Source: Nocardioides sp. REDSEA-S33_B3
GTDB taxonomy: Bacteria > Actinomycetota > Actinomycetes > Propionibacteriales > Nocardioidaceae
Length of the DNA: 64,000 nt
Direction: 5' to 3'
NCBI GenBank assembly: GCA_001627335.1
Contig: LUPK01000010.1
Coordinates: 80,087 to 144,086, forward strand
In this document: piece by piece, positions 20,375 through 30,584 of the stretch
How positions within the stretch are numbered: position 1 is the first letter of the stretch
Layout: every line of letters starts with the position of its first letter
Translations under genes and position numbers: made by a program
Notes under the pieces: generated by a model
Told to the model about the DNA's origin: nothing
What the model saw: the letters and a program-made list of their open reading frames with translations, nothing else
The model's database searches: none

Positions 20375-22618
20375 TCACTCCTCGGAGGCGGCCTCCTCGG
20401 CGGCCTCGCCCTCGGCGCCCTCCTCCTCGACCACGGGGGTCAGGGAGAGCTTGCCGCGGTCGTCGATCTCGGCGATCTGGACCTGGATCTTCTGGCCGAC
20501 CGAGACGACGTCCTCGACGGCGTCGACACGCTTGCCGCCGGCGAGCGAACGCAGCTTGCTGATGTGCAGCAGGCCGTCCTTCCCGGGCATCAGCGAGACG
20601 AACGCACCGAAGTTCGTCGTCTTGACGACGGTGCCGAGGTAGCGCTCGCCGACCTCGGGCATCGTCGGGTTGGCGATCGCGTTGATCGCCGACCGAGCGG
20701 CCTCGGCGGCGGCACCGTTGGTGGCACCGATGTAGATGGTGCCGTCGTCCTCGATGGAGATCGAGGCCTCGGTGTCGTCCTGGATCTGGTTGATGACCTT
20801 GCCCTTGGGACCGATCACCTCGCCGATCTTGTCGACCGGGATCTTGATGGTGATGATCCGAGGCGCGGTCTGCGACATCTCCTCGGGGGCGTCGATGGCC
20901 TCGGCCATGACGTCGAGGATGGTCAGGCGGGCGTCCCGGGCCTGCTTGAGCGCGGCACCGAGGACCTCGGCGGGGATGCCGTCGAGCTTGGTGTCGAGCT
21001 GCAGCGCGGTCACGAACTCACGGGTGCCGGCGACCTTGAAGTCCATGTCGCCGAACGCGTCCTCGGCACCGAGGATGTCGGTGAGGGCCACGTAGGTGGT
21101 CTGGCCGTCGATCTCACCGGAGACCAGGCCCATCGCGATGCCGGCGACCGGCGCCTTGAGCGGCACACCGGCCTGCAGCAGCGACAGGGTCGAGGCGCAG
21201 ACCGAGCCCATCGAGGTCGAGCCGTTGGAGCCCATGGCCTCGGAGAGCTGACGGATCGCGTAGGGGAACTCCTCGCGGTCGGGCAGCACCGGCAGCAGCG
21301 CGCGGCGCGCCAGGGCGCCGTGGCCGACCTCGCGGCGCTTGGGCGAGCCCACGCGACCGGTCTCACCGGTGGAGAACGGCGGGAAGACGTACTTGTGCAT
21401 GTAGCGGCGGTGCTTCTCCGGGGAGAGCGTGTCGAGCTGCTGCTCCATCTTGAGCATGTCCAGCGTGGTGACACCCAGGATCTGGGTCTCGCCGCGCTCG
21501 AACAGCGCCGAGCCGTGCACCCGCGGGATCAGGCCGACCTCGGCGTGCAGCGGACGGATGTCGGCCAGGCCGCGGCCGTCGATGCGGACCTTGTCGCGCA
21601 GGATCGACTCGCGCACCAGCGCCTTGTTCAGCGAGCGGAACGCCGCGCCGAGCTCCTTCTCGCGACCCTCGAACTGGCCGGCGAGGCGGTCGAGCAGCGC
21701 GTCCTTGATCTCGTCGGTGCGGTCCTGGCGCTCCTGCTTGTCCGCGATCTTCATCGCGGCCGCGAGGTCCTCGCGGGCAGCGGACTCGACCGCGGCGTAG
21801 ACGTCGTCCTCGTAGTCGAGGAAGACCGGGAAGTCCTGGACCGGCTTGGCCGCGGCGGCGGCGAGCTCGGACTGGGCCTCGCAGAGCTGCTTGATGAAGG
21901 GCTTCGCGGCGTCGAGGCCCTGGGCCACGACGGTCTCGTCGGGCGCCTGAGCACCGGAGGAGATCTTGCCGAAGGCGGTCTCGGTGGCCTCGGCCTCGAC
22001 CATCATGATGGCGACGTCGCCGGCGTCGGTGACGCGACCGGCCACGACCATGTCGAAGACGGCGTCCTCGAGCTGGGAGTGGGTCGGGAACGCGACCCAC
22101 TGGCCGTCGATGAGGGCGACGCGCACGCCGCCGACCGGGCCGGAGAACGGCAGGCCGGAGAGCTGGGTGGACATCGACGCGGCGTTGATCGCGAGGACGT
22201 CGTAGGGGGTGTCGGGCTCGAGGGCCAGGACGGTGATGACGACCTGGACCTCGTTGCGCAGGCCCTTCTTGAAGGTCGGGCGCAGCGGACGGTCGATGAG
22301 GCGGCAGGTGAGGATCGCGTCCTCGCCCGGGCGGCCCTCGGAGCGGAAGAACGAGCCGGGGATCTTGCCCGCGGCGTACATCCGCTCCTCGACGTCGATG
22401 GTGAGGGGGAAGAAGTCGAACTGGTCCTTCGGGTGCTTCCCGGCCGTCGTCGCCGAGAGCAGCATCGTCTCGTCGTCGAGGTAGGCCGTGACGGAGCCGG
22501 CGGCCTGGCGGGCCAGGAGGCCGGTCTCGAACTTGACGGTACGGGTGCCGAACGAGCCGTTGTCGATGACGGTCTCGACGGCGGAGATCACGGGCTCAGC
22601 CGTGTGGGACTCGGTCAA
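20375..22618 (-). CDS. pnp: Polyribonucleotide nucleotidyltransferase
   Basis: ORF; KH/S1 C-terminus ([32 protein letters not shown]); TTG start at 22618 chosen (LTESHTAEP). Confidence 0.96.
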   Translation of the reverse strand: MTESHTAEPVISAVETVIDNGSFGTRTVKFETGLLARQAAGSVTAYLDDETMLLSATTAGKHPKDQFDFFPLTIDVEERMYAAGKIPGSFFRSEGRPGEDAILTCRLIDRPLRPTFKKGLRNEVQVVITVLALEPDTPYDVLAINAASMSTQLSGLPFSGPVGGVRVALIDGQWVAFPTHSQLEDAVFDMVVAGRVTDAGDVAIMMVEAEATETAFGKISSGAQAPDETVVAQGLDAAKPFIKQLCEAQSELAAAAAKPVQDFPVFLDYEDDVYAAVESAAREDLAAAMKIADKQERQDRTDEIKDALLDRLAGQFEGREKELGAAFRSLNKALVRESILRDKVRIDGRGLADIRPLHAEVGLIPRVHGSALFERGETQILGVTTLDMLKMEQQLDTLSPEKHRRYMHKYVFPPFSTGETGRVGSPKRREVGHGALARRALLPVLPDREEFPYAIRQLSEAMGSNGSTSMGSVCASTLSLLQAGVPLKAPVAGIAMGLVSGEIDGQTTYVALTDILGAEDAFGDMDFKVAGTREFVTALQLDTKLDGIPAEVLGAALKQARDARLTILDVMAEAIDAPEEMSQTAPRIITIKIPVDKIGEVIGPKGKVINQIQDDTEASISIEDDGTIYIGATNGAAAEAARSAINAIANPTMPEVGERYLGTVVKTTNFGAFVSLMPGKDGLLHISKLRSLAGGKRVDAVEDVVSVGQKIQVQIAEIDDRGKLSLTPVVEEEGAEGEAAEEAASEE

Positions 22619-22823
22619 GAGTGTTCCTTCTGAGGTTGCAGAGCATCCCGCTGCGTCCCGCGAAGAGGTGCCGGTCTTCGATCGAGGCCCGCAGTCGCGT
22701 CGCACGGGTGCGAGCTCTGAGAGCCACTACCGAGGACCGAGCCGGGCGAGCGGGTCACTCCTGGTGTGGATGGTTGTTCAGTTGTACGACGCCGAGCCTA
22801 GTGGTCGGGGCCGGAAATGCGTC

Positions 22824-22855
22824 GGAGCGGCCGCCCGCGTTCGGGCGACCGCTCC
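22824..22855 (-). terminator. rpsO terminator hairpin
   Basis: GGAGCGGCCGCCCG...CGGGCGACCGCTCC downstream of rpsO. Confidence 0.75.
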
Positions 22856-22878
22856 GCCCTCGAGGTCTGAGGGGTGCG

Positions 22879-23154
22879 TCAGCGGCGCAGGCCGAGACGC
22901 TCGATGATCGAGCGGTAGCGCTCGATGTCGCTCTTGTTCAGGTAGTTCAGCAGGCGGCGGCGCTGGCCGACCAGCAGCAGCAGGCCACGACGGCTGTGGT
23001 GGTCGTGCTTGTGCTGCTTGAGGTGCTCGGTCAGGTGGGAGATGCGGTGCGAGAGCAGAGCGATCTGCACCTCCGGCGAGCCGGTGTCGCCCTCGGTCGT
23101 GGCGTACTCGGCGATGATCTTCTTCTTGGTCTCCGCGTCGGTACCGATCGACAT
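22879..23154 (-). CDS. rpsO: 30S ribosomal protein S15
   Basis: [59 protein letters not shown]. Confidence 0.97.
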   Translation of the reverse strand: MSIGTDAETKKKIIAEYATTEGDTGSPEVQIALLSHRISHLTEHLKQHKHDHHSRRGLLLLVGQRRRLLNYLNKSDIERYRSIIERLGLRR

Positions 23155-23271
23155 ACGGGTCTCCTTCCGGCTCCGGGTCTCCCCTGGGCCTGTTCGCTGC
23201 GCGGCGCGCCGGGGCCTGTTCACCCGGGCACTCTCGATCCGCGGCCGTTGGACGGCAACCGGACGAGAATA

Positions 23272-23314
23272 GGCCCCGCACGGGCGAGGGTGGAAATCCT
23301 CGCCCGCACGGGGC
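23272..23314 (-). terminator. Hairpin downstream of DUF6458 gene
   Basis: GGCCCCGCACGGGCGAGG / CCTCGCCCGCACGGGGCC, 18-bp stem with a 2x2 internal mismatch. Confidence 0.7.
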
Positions 23315-23333
23315 CCATGGCCCGCGCTGCGGG

Positions 23334-23579
23334 TCAGACGTCGTGGTGCGAGGAGGTGCGGCGCTCGGTGACCGACCCGTCGGGGTGCGTGGTCGTGGCG
23401 ACCGTGCCCGACTCGCGACGGCGGTTGAGCGTGACGGCGGTCAGCACCAGCAGGGCGACGCCGACGATGGTCATGATCCAGCCGATCATCTGCAGGTCCA
23501 CGCCCTCGACGGCGTCCTGGACGGCCAACGCCAGGATCAGTCCGACGACGACGAGGAAGCCTCCGGCTCCGTAACCCAT
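23334..23579 (-). CDS. Small DUF6458-like membrane protein
   Basis: [50 protein letters not shown]. Confidence 0.8.
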   Translation of the reverse strand: MGYGAGGFLVVVGLILALAVQDAVEGVDLQMIGWIMTIVGVALLVLTAVTLNRRRESGTVATTTHPDGSVTERRTSSHHDV

Positions 23580-23734
23580 GGTGTTCTCCTCTCGGTGCGG
23601 GCGCGGCGTGCGCCCGTCAGGCGTGTGGGGTGATGCCTTCGACTCTTGTGCCCGGTGCGGCCGACGGATCTCTCACCCGACCGGGTAAGAGTGCTGCTCA
23701 GCCCCGCGCGGGCCGGCGGTGGCACGATGCCGTC

Positions 23735-25912
23735 ATGGGCCTGCTCGCGGACTCCCCGATCCCCTCCGGCTTCACCGGCACCCGGCTGGGGGTGTGCAAC
23801 CTGTGCGAGGCGATCTGCGGCCTGCGGGTCACCTTCACCGACGGTGAGGTCACCGGCATCCGCGGCAATCCCGAGGACCCGCTCTCGCGGGGGCACGTCT
23901 GCCCCAAGGGCGTCTCCCTGGCCGACGTGCACGCCGACCCGGACCGGTTGCGCCGGCCGGTGCGCCGGGTCGGGACCGGCGAGGCCGCCCGGTGGGAGGA
24001 GATGGAGTGGGAGGAGGCCCTCGACCTGGTGGCCGACCGGCTCGCGGCCACCTCGCGCGAGCACGGCCGCGACGCGGTCGGCGTCTACCTCGGCAACCCC
24101 AACGCCCACTCGCTCGGCTCCGCCACCCACGGGACGGCCTTCGTCCGCAGCCTCCGGACCCGCAACCGCTTCAGCGCCTCGTCGGTGGACCAGGTCCCCC
24201 ACCAGTTCCTCGCCTGGCAGATGTTCGGCCACCAGCTGCTGCTGCCGGTGCCGGACATCGACCGCACCGACCTCTTCCTCGTCATCGGTGCCAACCCGAT
24301 GGCCTCCAACGGCTCCCTGATGACCGTGCCCGACTTCCCGCGACGCGTCCGTGCGCTGCACGAGCGCGGCGGCCGGATGGTCGTGGTCGACCCTCGACGC
24401 ACCGAGACGGCCAAGGTCGCCGACGAGCACCTGTTCGTCCGGCCCGGCAGCGACGCCGCGCTCCTCCTGGCGCTCGTCCACGTGCTGCTGCGCGAGGACC
24501 TGGTGACCCCACCGGCGTACGTCGACCACCTCGAGGACCTCCCGGGCCTGGTCGCCGACTTCACCCCCGAACTCGCCGAGCGGGTCAGCGGCGTGCCGGC
24601 CACCGACGTCGAGCGCCTGGCACGGGAGCTGGCCGCCGCCGACCGCGCCGCGGTCTACGGTCGGCTCGGCGTCTCCACCCACGGCTTCGGCTCGATCTGC
24701 CAGTGGGCCGTCACCCTGCTCAACGTCCTGACCGGCAACCTGGACCGCGAGGGCGGGGTGATGTTCCCCGAGCCCGCCATCGACACGGTCGGGCGCCGCA
24801 TCGTCTCCCCCGGCCACCACGACGTGTGGCGCAGCCGCGTCCGCGAGCTGCCGGAGTTCGCCGGGGAGCTCCCGGTCTCGGCCCTGCGCGAGGAGATCGA
24901 GACGCCCGGGGAGGGACAGATCCGGGCGATGGTCACGATCGCCGGCAACCCCGTCCTCTCGACGCCCGACGGGCGGCGGCTGGCCGACGCGCTCGACTCC
25001 CTGGACTTCATGGTCGCGATCGACATCTACCTCAACGAGACCACCCGTCACGCCGACGTGGTCCTCCCGGTGACGACCGCCCTGGAGCGCGACCAGTACG
25101 ACCTGGTCTTCCACGGCCTGGCGGTGCGCAACACCGCCCGCTTCACCCCGGCGCTCCTGCCCAAGGAGAAGGGCACCCGACACGACTGGGAGGTCTTCGG
25201 GGCGTTGGCGCGCCGGCTCTCGGCACGGCTGGGGAAGAAGCTGCCGCTCCGGGCGCGGCTCCAGCAACGGGCCCGGATGACCGCCAGCCCGCGGCTCCTC
25301 CTGCCGCTGCTGCTGCGCGGCAACCGCTACGGCCTGACCTGGCGGGCGCTGCGGCGCCACCCCGAGGGCGTCGACCTGGGGCCGCTGCGTCCCTGCCTGC
25401 CCGAGCGCCTGCAGACCCCGGACAAGCGGGTGGACCTCACCCCCGCCCTCGTCGTCGACGACCTGGCGCGTCTGCGTGCCTCGCTGGAGAGCACGCCCAC
25501 GACCGCCGCGGACGAGCTGCTGCTCATCGGCCGTCGCCACGCACGCGACTGCAACTCCTGGCTGCACAACTCCGATCGGCTCACCCGGGGCAGGCCGCGG
25601 CACCAGCTCCTGGCCCACCCCGACGACCTGCGCGAGCGCGGCCTCGCCGACGGCGACGTGGTGACGGTCTCCAGCCGGGTCGGCTCGGTCGAGGTCGAGT
25701 GCGCCGCGAGCGAGGACCTGATGCCCGGCGTCGTGTCGCTTCCGCATGGCTACGGCCACGCGCTGCCCGGGGTGCGGCTCTCGCACGCCAGCACGGTGCC
25801 GGGGGTCTCGATCAACGACCTGACCGACCCCGAGCGGCTCGACGTCTCGGGCAACGCGGCCCTCAACGGCACCCCGGTGCGGCTCAGCCCTGCCGCCGCT
25901 CCCGCAGGGTGA
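23735..25912 (+). CDS. Molybdopterin-dependent oxidoreductase with N-terminal 4Fe-4S domain
   Basis: ATG at 23735; CNLCEAICGLRV...GHVCPKG; LIGRRHARDCNSWLHN. Confidence 0.9.
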   Translation: MGLLADSPIPSGFTGTRLGVCNLCEAICGLRVTFTDGEVTGIRGNPEDPLSRGHVCPKGVSLADVHADPDRLRRPVRRVGTGEAARWEEMEWEEALDLVADRLAATSREHGRDAVGVYLGNPNAHSLGSATHGTAFVRSLRTRNRFSASSVDQVPHQFLAWQMFGHQLLLPVPDIDRTDLFLVIGANPMASNGSLMTVPDFPRRVRALHERGGRMVVVDPRRTETAKVADEHLFVRPGSDAALLLALVHVLLREDLVTPPAYVDHLEDLPGLVADFTPELAERVSGVPATDVERLARELAAADRAAVYGRLGVSTHGFGSICQWAVTLLNVLTGNLDREGGVMFPEPAIDTVGRRIVSPGHHDVWRSRVRELPEFAGELPVSALREEIETPGEGQIRAMVTIAGNPVLSTPDGRRLADALDSLDFMVAIDIYLNETTRHADVVLPVTTALERDQYDLVFHGLAVRNTARFTPALLPKEKGTRHDWEVFGALARRLSARLGKKLPLRARLQQRARMTASPRLLLPLLLRGNRYGLTWRALRRHPEGVDLGPLRPCLPERLQTPDKRVDLTPALVVDDLARLRASLESTPTTAADELLLIGRRHARDCNSWLHNSDRLTRGRPRHQLLAHPDDLRERGLADGDVVTVSSRVGSVEVECAASEDLMPGVVSLPHGYGHALPGVRLSHASTVPGVSINDLTDPERLDVSGNAALNGTPVRLSPAAAPAG

Positions 25913-26912
25913 GGTAGACCGCCCGGACGCCGACGGCCCGCTCGAGCTCGCGGGTCACCAGGCCGAAGAACTGCTCCCGGTAGGCCTCGTCGGTCACCGT
26001 CGACACGGTCAGGTAGAGCAGCGAGAAGGAACCCAGGAACAGCGACACCTTGCCCAGCGGGACCGAGACCTGCGCGAGGTAGGGCAGCGTGTGGATGTCC
26101 TCACGACCCAGGCCCGTCCACGACTCCTGCACGTCGACGCCCATGGTGAGAGCGCCGAAGAGCAGGAAGAACCCGAAGACGGTGCCCGCCAGCAGCAGCA
26201 CCTGGACGAACTGCACGATCACCAGGAACAGCACCAGGTTGCCGCGCTCGAAGCCGGTCACCGTCGCGCGCCCCACCGGGTCCGCCCCCGGGTCGGCCAG
26301 CAGCTCCTCGCACGCCTCCTCCAGCGGCGTACGACGGCAGGCGCGGCGCAGGAAGTCCTCGTCCACCGCGTCGTCGGCCCGGTCGACCTCCTCGGGCAGG
26401 CGCACCAGCAGGAAGGCGACCGCCATGCCGACGAACAGCAGCACCACGAGCCACAGCGTGCCGGTCTGCAGCGAGGCCGCCAGCTGCCAGACCTCGGCGT
26501 TGATGAACAGGAAGGTCACGAAGATCAGCAGCAGCGGCAGGGCACGCGTCATCTGGGGCAGCAGCGAGGGCAGCGAGGACGCGGTGCGCCGCAGCGCCCA
26601 CGCCAGGATCGGTCGCACGTGCAGCACGGTGAGGGCGTAGGAGACGACGGCCAGCAGCACCAGGGTCAGGACGACCGCCGGGGCCGCCGACACCTGGGAG
26701 GTCAACCACGCCAGGGCCACCCCGGCGCCCGCAGCGACCAGCGCGACCAGCAACAGCCGTGGGACGGTGCGCCGAGGCGAGAGTGCCTCGCGCGCCTCGC
26801 GCCGCCGCTCCGGCACGAAGTAGGACAACCCGTTGGCGAGGAACCACGCATCGGCGGCCGCGACCGGGTCGCCGTCGCGGCCGCCTCGGTCGTGACGACC
26901 GGGCAGGACCAT
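25884..26912 (-). CDS. Polytopic membrane protein, function unknown
   Basis: ORF with multiple hydrophobic helices; overlaps oxidoreductase 3' end by 29 bp convergently. Confidence 0.75.
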   Translation of the reverse strand: MVLPGRHDRGGRDGDPVAAADAWFLANGLSYFVPERRREAREALSPRRTVPRLLLVALVAAGAGVALAWLTSQVSAAPAVVLTLVLLAVVSYALTVLHVRPILAWALRRTASSLPSLLPQMTRALPLLLIFVTFLFINAEVWQLAASLQTGTLWLVVLLFVGMAVAFLLVRLPEEVDRADDAVDEDFLRRACRRTPLEEACEELLADPGADPVGRATVTGFERGNLVLFLVIVQFVQVLLLAGTVFGFFLLFGALTMGVDVQESWTGLGREDIHTLPYLAQVSVPLGKVSLFLGSFSLLYLTVSTVTDEAYREQFFGLVTRELERAVGVRAVYLTLRERRQG

Positions 26913-26915
26913 GCC

Positions 26916-27851
26916 TCAGCCCGCCAGGAGGTCGCGCGCGCGGTCGACGTCCTCGGCCATCTGGACGACCAGCTCGTCGACGGAGTCGAAGGTGACCATG
27001 CCGCGCAGGCGCTCCACGAACGTGACCTCGACCTCGACGCCGTAGAGGTCCAGGTCGCTGCGGTCCAGGACGTAGGACTCCACCCGCCGGGCCCGCTCGC
27101 CGTGGAACGTGGGGTTGGTGCCCACGCTGATCGCGGCGGGGAGGGACTCACCGGTGTCGAGCCGAATCAACCGCCCGGCGTACACGCCGTCGGCGGGGGC
27201 CGCGGTCATCGCGTCGGTCGGGACGTTGGCGGTGGGGTAGCCCAGCTCGCGGCCGCGCTGGTCGCCCTTCACCACGGTGCCGCGGACGGAGTACGGGCGG
27301 CCGAGGGCCTGCGCCGCCCCCGAGACGTCCCCCGCGGCCAGGCAGGTGCGGACGTAGGTCGACGACCAGACCTGCGGACCACCGTCGAGCGGTATCCCCT
27401 CTGCGGTGAAGCCGTGCCGGGCACCGGACTCGGTGAGCGTCGCGACGTCGCCGCCCGCGCGGTGGCCGAAGCGGAAGTTGGCGCCCACCACCACGGCCGA
27501 GGCGTGCAGGGCGTCGACCAGCACCCGCTGGACGAACTCCTCCGGTGACCAGGACGCCACCTCGCGGTCGAACGGCAGCGCAAGGACCGCGTCGGCGCCG
27601 GCGTCGGCCAGCAGGGCGGCGCGAGTCTCGAGCGAGGTGAGCGCGGTGGGTGCGTGCTCGGGACGCAGGACCGCCATCGGGTGCGGGTCGAAGGTCACCG
27701 CCACCAGCAGCAGGCCACCCTCGTCGGCGACCGCCCGCGCCCGCGAGAGCACCTGGCGGTGGCCGAGGTGGACACCGTCGAAGTTGCCGATGACGACCGC
27801 AGTAGGCCCGAGGTCGTCCGGCACGTCGTCCCAGGACCGCCAGAGCTGCAC
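26916..27851 (-). CDS. ribF: Bifunctional riboflavin kinase / FAD synthetase
   Basis: ORF; VIGNFDGVHLGHRQVL, GRPYSVRGTVVKGDQRGRELGYPTANV. Confidence 0.96.
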   Translation of the reverse strand: MQLWRSWDDVPDDLGPTAVVIGNFDGVHLGHRQVLSRARAVADEGGLLLVAVTFDPHPMAVLRPEHAPTALTSLETRAALLADAGADAVLALPFDREVASWSPEEFVQRVLVDALHASAVVVGANFRFGHRAGGDVATLTESGARHGFTAEGIPLDGGPQVWSSTYVRTCLAAGDVSGAAQALGRPYSVRGTVVKGDQRGRELGYPTANVPTDAMTAAPADGVYAGRLIRLDTGESLPAAISVGTNPTFHGERARRVESYVLDRSDLDLYGVEVEVTFVERLRGMVTFDSVDELVVQMAEDVDRARDLLAG

Positions 27852-27894
27852 GTCAGCACCCTACTGGCGCTCGGTCACCCCGCCGGGCAGCAGG

Positions 27895-28074
27895 TCACTC
27901 CACGACGCGGATCTTGGCGGTGACGGCCTCGGCGATCTCGGGGGTGACGTCGGTGATGCCGTGCTCGGCCGCCGCGTGGGAGGCGACCTCGGTGAACAGC
28001 TGCTCCTGGGACGCGGCGCTGAAGCTGGTCGGGCAGCCGGGCATCACGTCCCCGCACGCGAGCTGGAACTTCAT
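27895..28074 (-). CDS. DUF1059-like small protein
   Basis: MKFQLACGDVMPGCPTSFSAASQEQLFTEVASHAAAEHGITDVTPEIAEAVTAKIRVVE; ATGA overlap with upstream gene. Confidence 0.8.
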   Translation of the reverse strand: MKFQLACGDVMPGCPTSFSAASQEQLFTEVASHAAAEHGITDVTPEIAEAVTAKIRVVE

Positions 28075-28961
28075 GGGGTCTCCTCCTGGTGGTGGGGGTC
28101 TGCGGCGGGCGGGTCGGGCACCCGTACCCAGAGCACGCCGTGGTGCTCGTCCTGCTCCATGCCCACCGTGCCGCCGTGCACGACGGTGAGCGCCCGGGCG
28201 AGGTAGAGACCGACGGTGATGCCGGACTGCCCACCTTCCGGGGAGTCGAACGGCTCGAAGAGCGCGCGGGCGGTCGCCGGGTCGACCGGGTCGCCCTCGC
28301 GGACGATCCGGAGCTCGGTCCAGGGCGCCTCCCGGCGTACGTCGAGGCGGACACGCTGCGGAGCGGGCCTGGTCGTCATCGCGGCCTTCCACAGGTCGCG
28401 CACGATCCGCGGGAACAGGTCGAGGTCGACGTGGAGGACGACGTCGGCGCCGTCCCCACCGATGTCGTCGGGCAACGTGAGGGAGGCGGCGACCTCACCG
28501 ACGGTGATCGGGTGGGGGTCCGGCTCGACGCGTCCCAGCATCGCGGCCGTCAGCAGCTCGACCTCGCCGGTGCGCTCGTCCAGCAGGTCGAGCGCGGCCT
28601 GCAGGCGCACCAGCGCCTGCTCCCGGGACGCAGCGTCCGCCGACATGTCCCCGAGCAGCCCGACCCAGGCCTGGGCGACCGCCAGGGGCGAGCGCAGGCC
28701 GTGCGTGAAGACGCTGAGGAACCGGTCCCGCTGACGCGCGAGGTCAGGGCCGGGACGATTGGTGACCGCGGCCGTGCCGGCCTCGGTGAAGGCCTGCGTC
28801 CACCGGTGCAGCAGCGCAGGGTCGACGCCGTGACGCTCGGCCACGGCCGGGGCCCGGCCGCCGGCGAGCACGTCGAGCACTGCCGCGACGCGCGCGTCGG
28901 TGGCCTCCCCCATCCGACCACCCTCGATGACGCGCGGCCCGCGGAACCGCATGCGGGTCAT
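28071..28961 (-). CDS. Soluble HTH-histidine kinase-like fusion
   Basis: N-terminal HTH (VAAVLDVLAGGRAPAVAERHGVDPALLHRWTQAF), H-box-like SVFTHGLRSPLAVAQAW, C-terminal HATPase-like. Confidence 0.72.
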   Translation of the reverse strand: MTRMRFRGPRVIEGGRMGEATDARVAAVLDVLAGGRAPAVAERHGVDPALLHRWTQAFTEAGTAAVTNRPGPDLARQRDRFLSVFTHGLRSPLAVAQAWVGLLGDMSADAASREQALVRLQAALDLLDERTGEVELLTAAMLGRVEPDPHPITVGEVAASLTLPDDIGGDGADVVLHVDLDLFPRIVRDLWKAAMTTRPAPQRVRLDVRREAPWTELRIVREGDPVDPATARALFEPFDSPEGGQSGITVGLYLARALTVVHGGTVGMEQDEHHGVLWVRVPDPPAADPHHQEETP

Positions 28962-29123
28962 CCCCGGCCCCTCTCTCCCACCGGCGAGGCTAGTACGACG
29001 AGGGCGACCCGGGACAGGGTCGCGAGCACTTTCGGCTCGACCGGCCGGTGGGCATGGCCCGTTCGGGCCACGTCCGGACCGCGGACGGTCACGGAGCGCC
29101 GAGCCCCATGACCGGACGTCGGG

Positions 29124-29987
29124 TCAGACGAAGACCGCGACCGCGCGGGCGACGCCGTCCCGCGGCTCGTAGAGGGCCAGGAACTCCCCGCTGGGGTCGA
29201 AGAGGGCCGTGAGCCCGGCCAGGTCGCGCTCGAGGGCGCGTCCCACCCGGACCGAGCCCGCCTCGTCCTCGTCGAGGTCGATCGACGAGAAGGCGGCACG
29301 GGCAGCGTCGGCGATCGGCACCACGCTCGCGTCGTCCTCGAGCTCCTCCAGCGTCCGGGCGACGCCGAGGTCGTAGGGCCCGACCGCGGTACGACGCAGC
29401 GCGGTGAGGTGCCCGCCCACGCCCAGCGCGGCGCCGACGTCGCGGGCGATGGCGCGGACGTAGGTGCCCGAGGAGCAGCGGACCGAGATGTCGACGTCGA
29501 GGTGCTCCCCCACGACCCGCTGGTCGCCGACCACGAGCTCGTGCACGGTGACCGGTCGGGCCTTCAGCTCGACCTGCTCGCCGTCACGGACACGCTGGTA
29601 GGCGCGCTTGCCGTCGACCTTGATCGCCGAGACGGCCGTCGGGACCTGCTCGATGTCGCCGACCTGGGTGCCGAAGGCAGCCGCGACCGCAGCGGGGTCC
29701 AGCGAGGCGGCCGGGGTCGTGGCGACGACCTCGCCGTCGGCGTCGTCGGTGGTCGTGCTGACCCCGAGGCGCACCGTCGCGTCATAGGCCTTGTCGGTGA
29801 GCATCAGGTGCCCGAGCAGCCGCGTGGCGCGACCGACACCGAGCACCAGGACACCGGTGGCCATCGGGTCCAGGGTGCCCGCGTGACCGACCTTGCGGGT
29901 CCCGACGAGCCGCCGGACCCGACCGACCACCCCGTGCGAGGTGATGCCGCCGGGCTTGTCGACGACGACCAGCCCGGGCTCGGTCAC
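29124..29987 (-). CDS. truB: tRNA pseudouridine synthase B
   Basis: [32 protein letters not shown]. Confidence 0.96.
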   Translation of the reverse strand: MTEPGLVVVDKPGGITSHGVVGRVRRLVGTRKVGHAGTLDPMATGVLVLGVGRATRLLGHLMLTDKAYDATVRLGVSTTTDDADGEVVATTPAASLDPAAVAAAFGTQVGDIEQVPTAVSAIKVDGKRAYQRVRDGEQVELKARPVTVHELVVGDQRVVGEHLDVDISVRCSSGTYVRAIARDVGAALGVGGHLTALRRTAVGPYDLGVARTLEELEDDASVVPIADAARAAFSSIDLDEDEAGSVRVGRALERDLAGLTALFDPSGEFLALYEPRDGVARAVAVFV

Positions 29988-30469
29988 GCCCGGTCGTCCC
30001 GGTCGTGGTCGTCGTGCTCGTCCTCGTCGTGGTCCTCGTCGAGGTCGCGGGGCTTCTTGTAGGGGTCCTCCTCGCCGGCGTACGCCTCACCGCGCGCCGC
30101 CGCGACCGCCTCGTCCTGCGCCTTCGCGCGGGCGAGGACCTCCTCGAGGTGGCGGGCGGTCTCGGGCAGGGCGTCGGCGACGAAGGTCAGCGTCGGGACG
30201 TGGCGCATGCCGAGCTGCTTGCCGACCTCCGAGCGCAGCAGGCCCTTGGCCGACTCCAGCGCCGCGGCCGTCGAGGCCAGCTGGGCCTCCTGGTCCTCGG
30301 GTGAGCCGAGCACGGTGTAGAAGATCGTGGCCTGCTGGCTGTCGCCGGAGACCCGGACGTCGGTGATGGTGACGAAGCCGAGGCGCGGGTCCTTGATCCG
30401 GCGCTCGAGCATCTCGGCCACGATCACCTGGATCCGGTCGGCGATCTTGCGCACGCGCGGGTTGCTCAT
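29984..30469 (-). CDS. rbfA: 30S ribosome-binding factor
   Basis: [40 protein letters not shown]. Confidence 0.95.
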   Translation of the reverse strand: MSNPRVRKIADRIQVIVAEMLERRIKDPRLGFVTITDVRVSGDSQQATIFYTVLGSPEDQEAQLASTAAALESAKGLLRSEVGKQLGMRHVPTLTFVADALPETARHLEEVLARAKAQDEAVAAARGEAYAGEEDPYKKPRDLDEDHDEDEHDDHDRDDRA

Positions 30470-30524
30470 GGGGTCTTTCTACTCCTGGGGCGGGACCCGG
30501 TGGGGTCCTGGGGCTGGACGGCCG

Positions 30525-30562
30525 ACGCCGGGCCGGTCCGTGGTGACGGACCGGCCCGGCGT
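30525..30562 (-). terminator. Hairpin downstream of infB, 17-bp perfect stem
   Basis: ACGCCGGGCCGGTCCGT-GGTG-ACGGACCGGCCCGGCGT. Confidence 0.82.
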
Positions 30563-30584
30563 ACGGGGTGGAGCGGTGCGGTGC

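Noticed and set aside
23537-25786. 749-aa minus-strand ORF
   Set aside because: Antisense to the molybdopterin oxidoreductase, which has clear Fe-S and cofactor motifs; composition is artefactual.
29055-29070. TGGCCCG-TT-CGGGCCA hairpin downstream of truB
   Set aside because: Short stem with a 2-nt loop; consistent with chance in high-GC sequence or a weak terminator, not reported as a feature.
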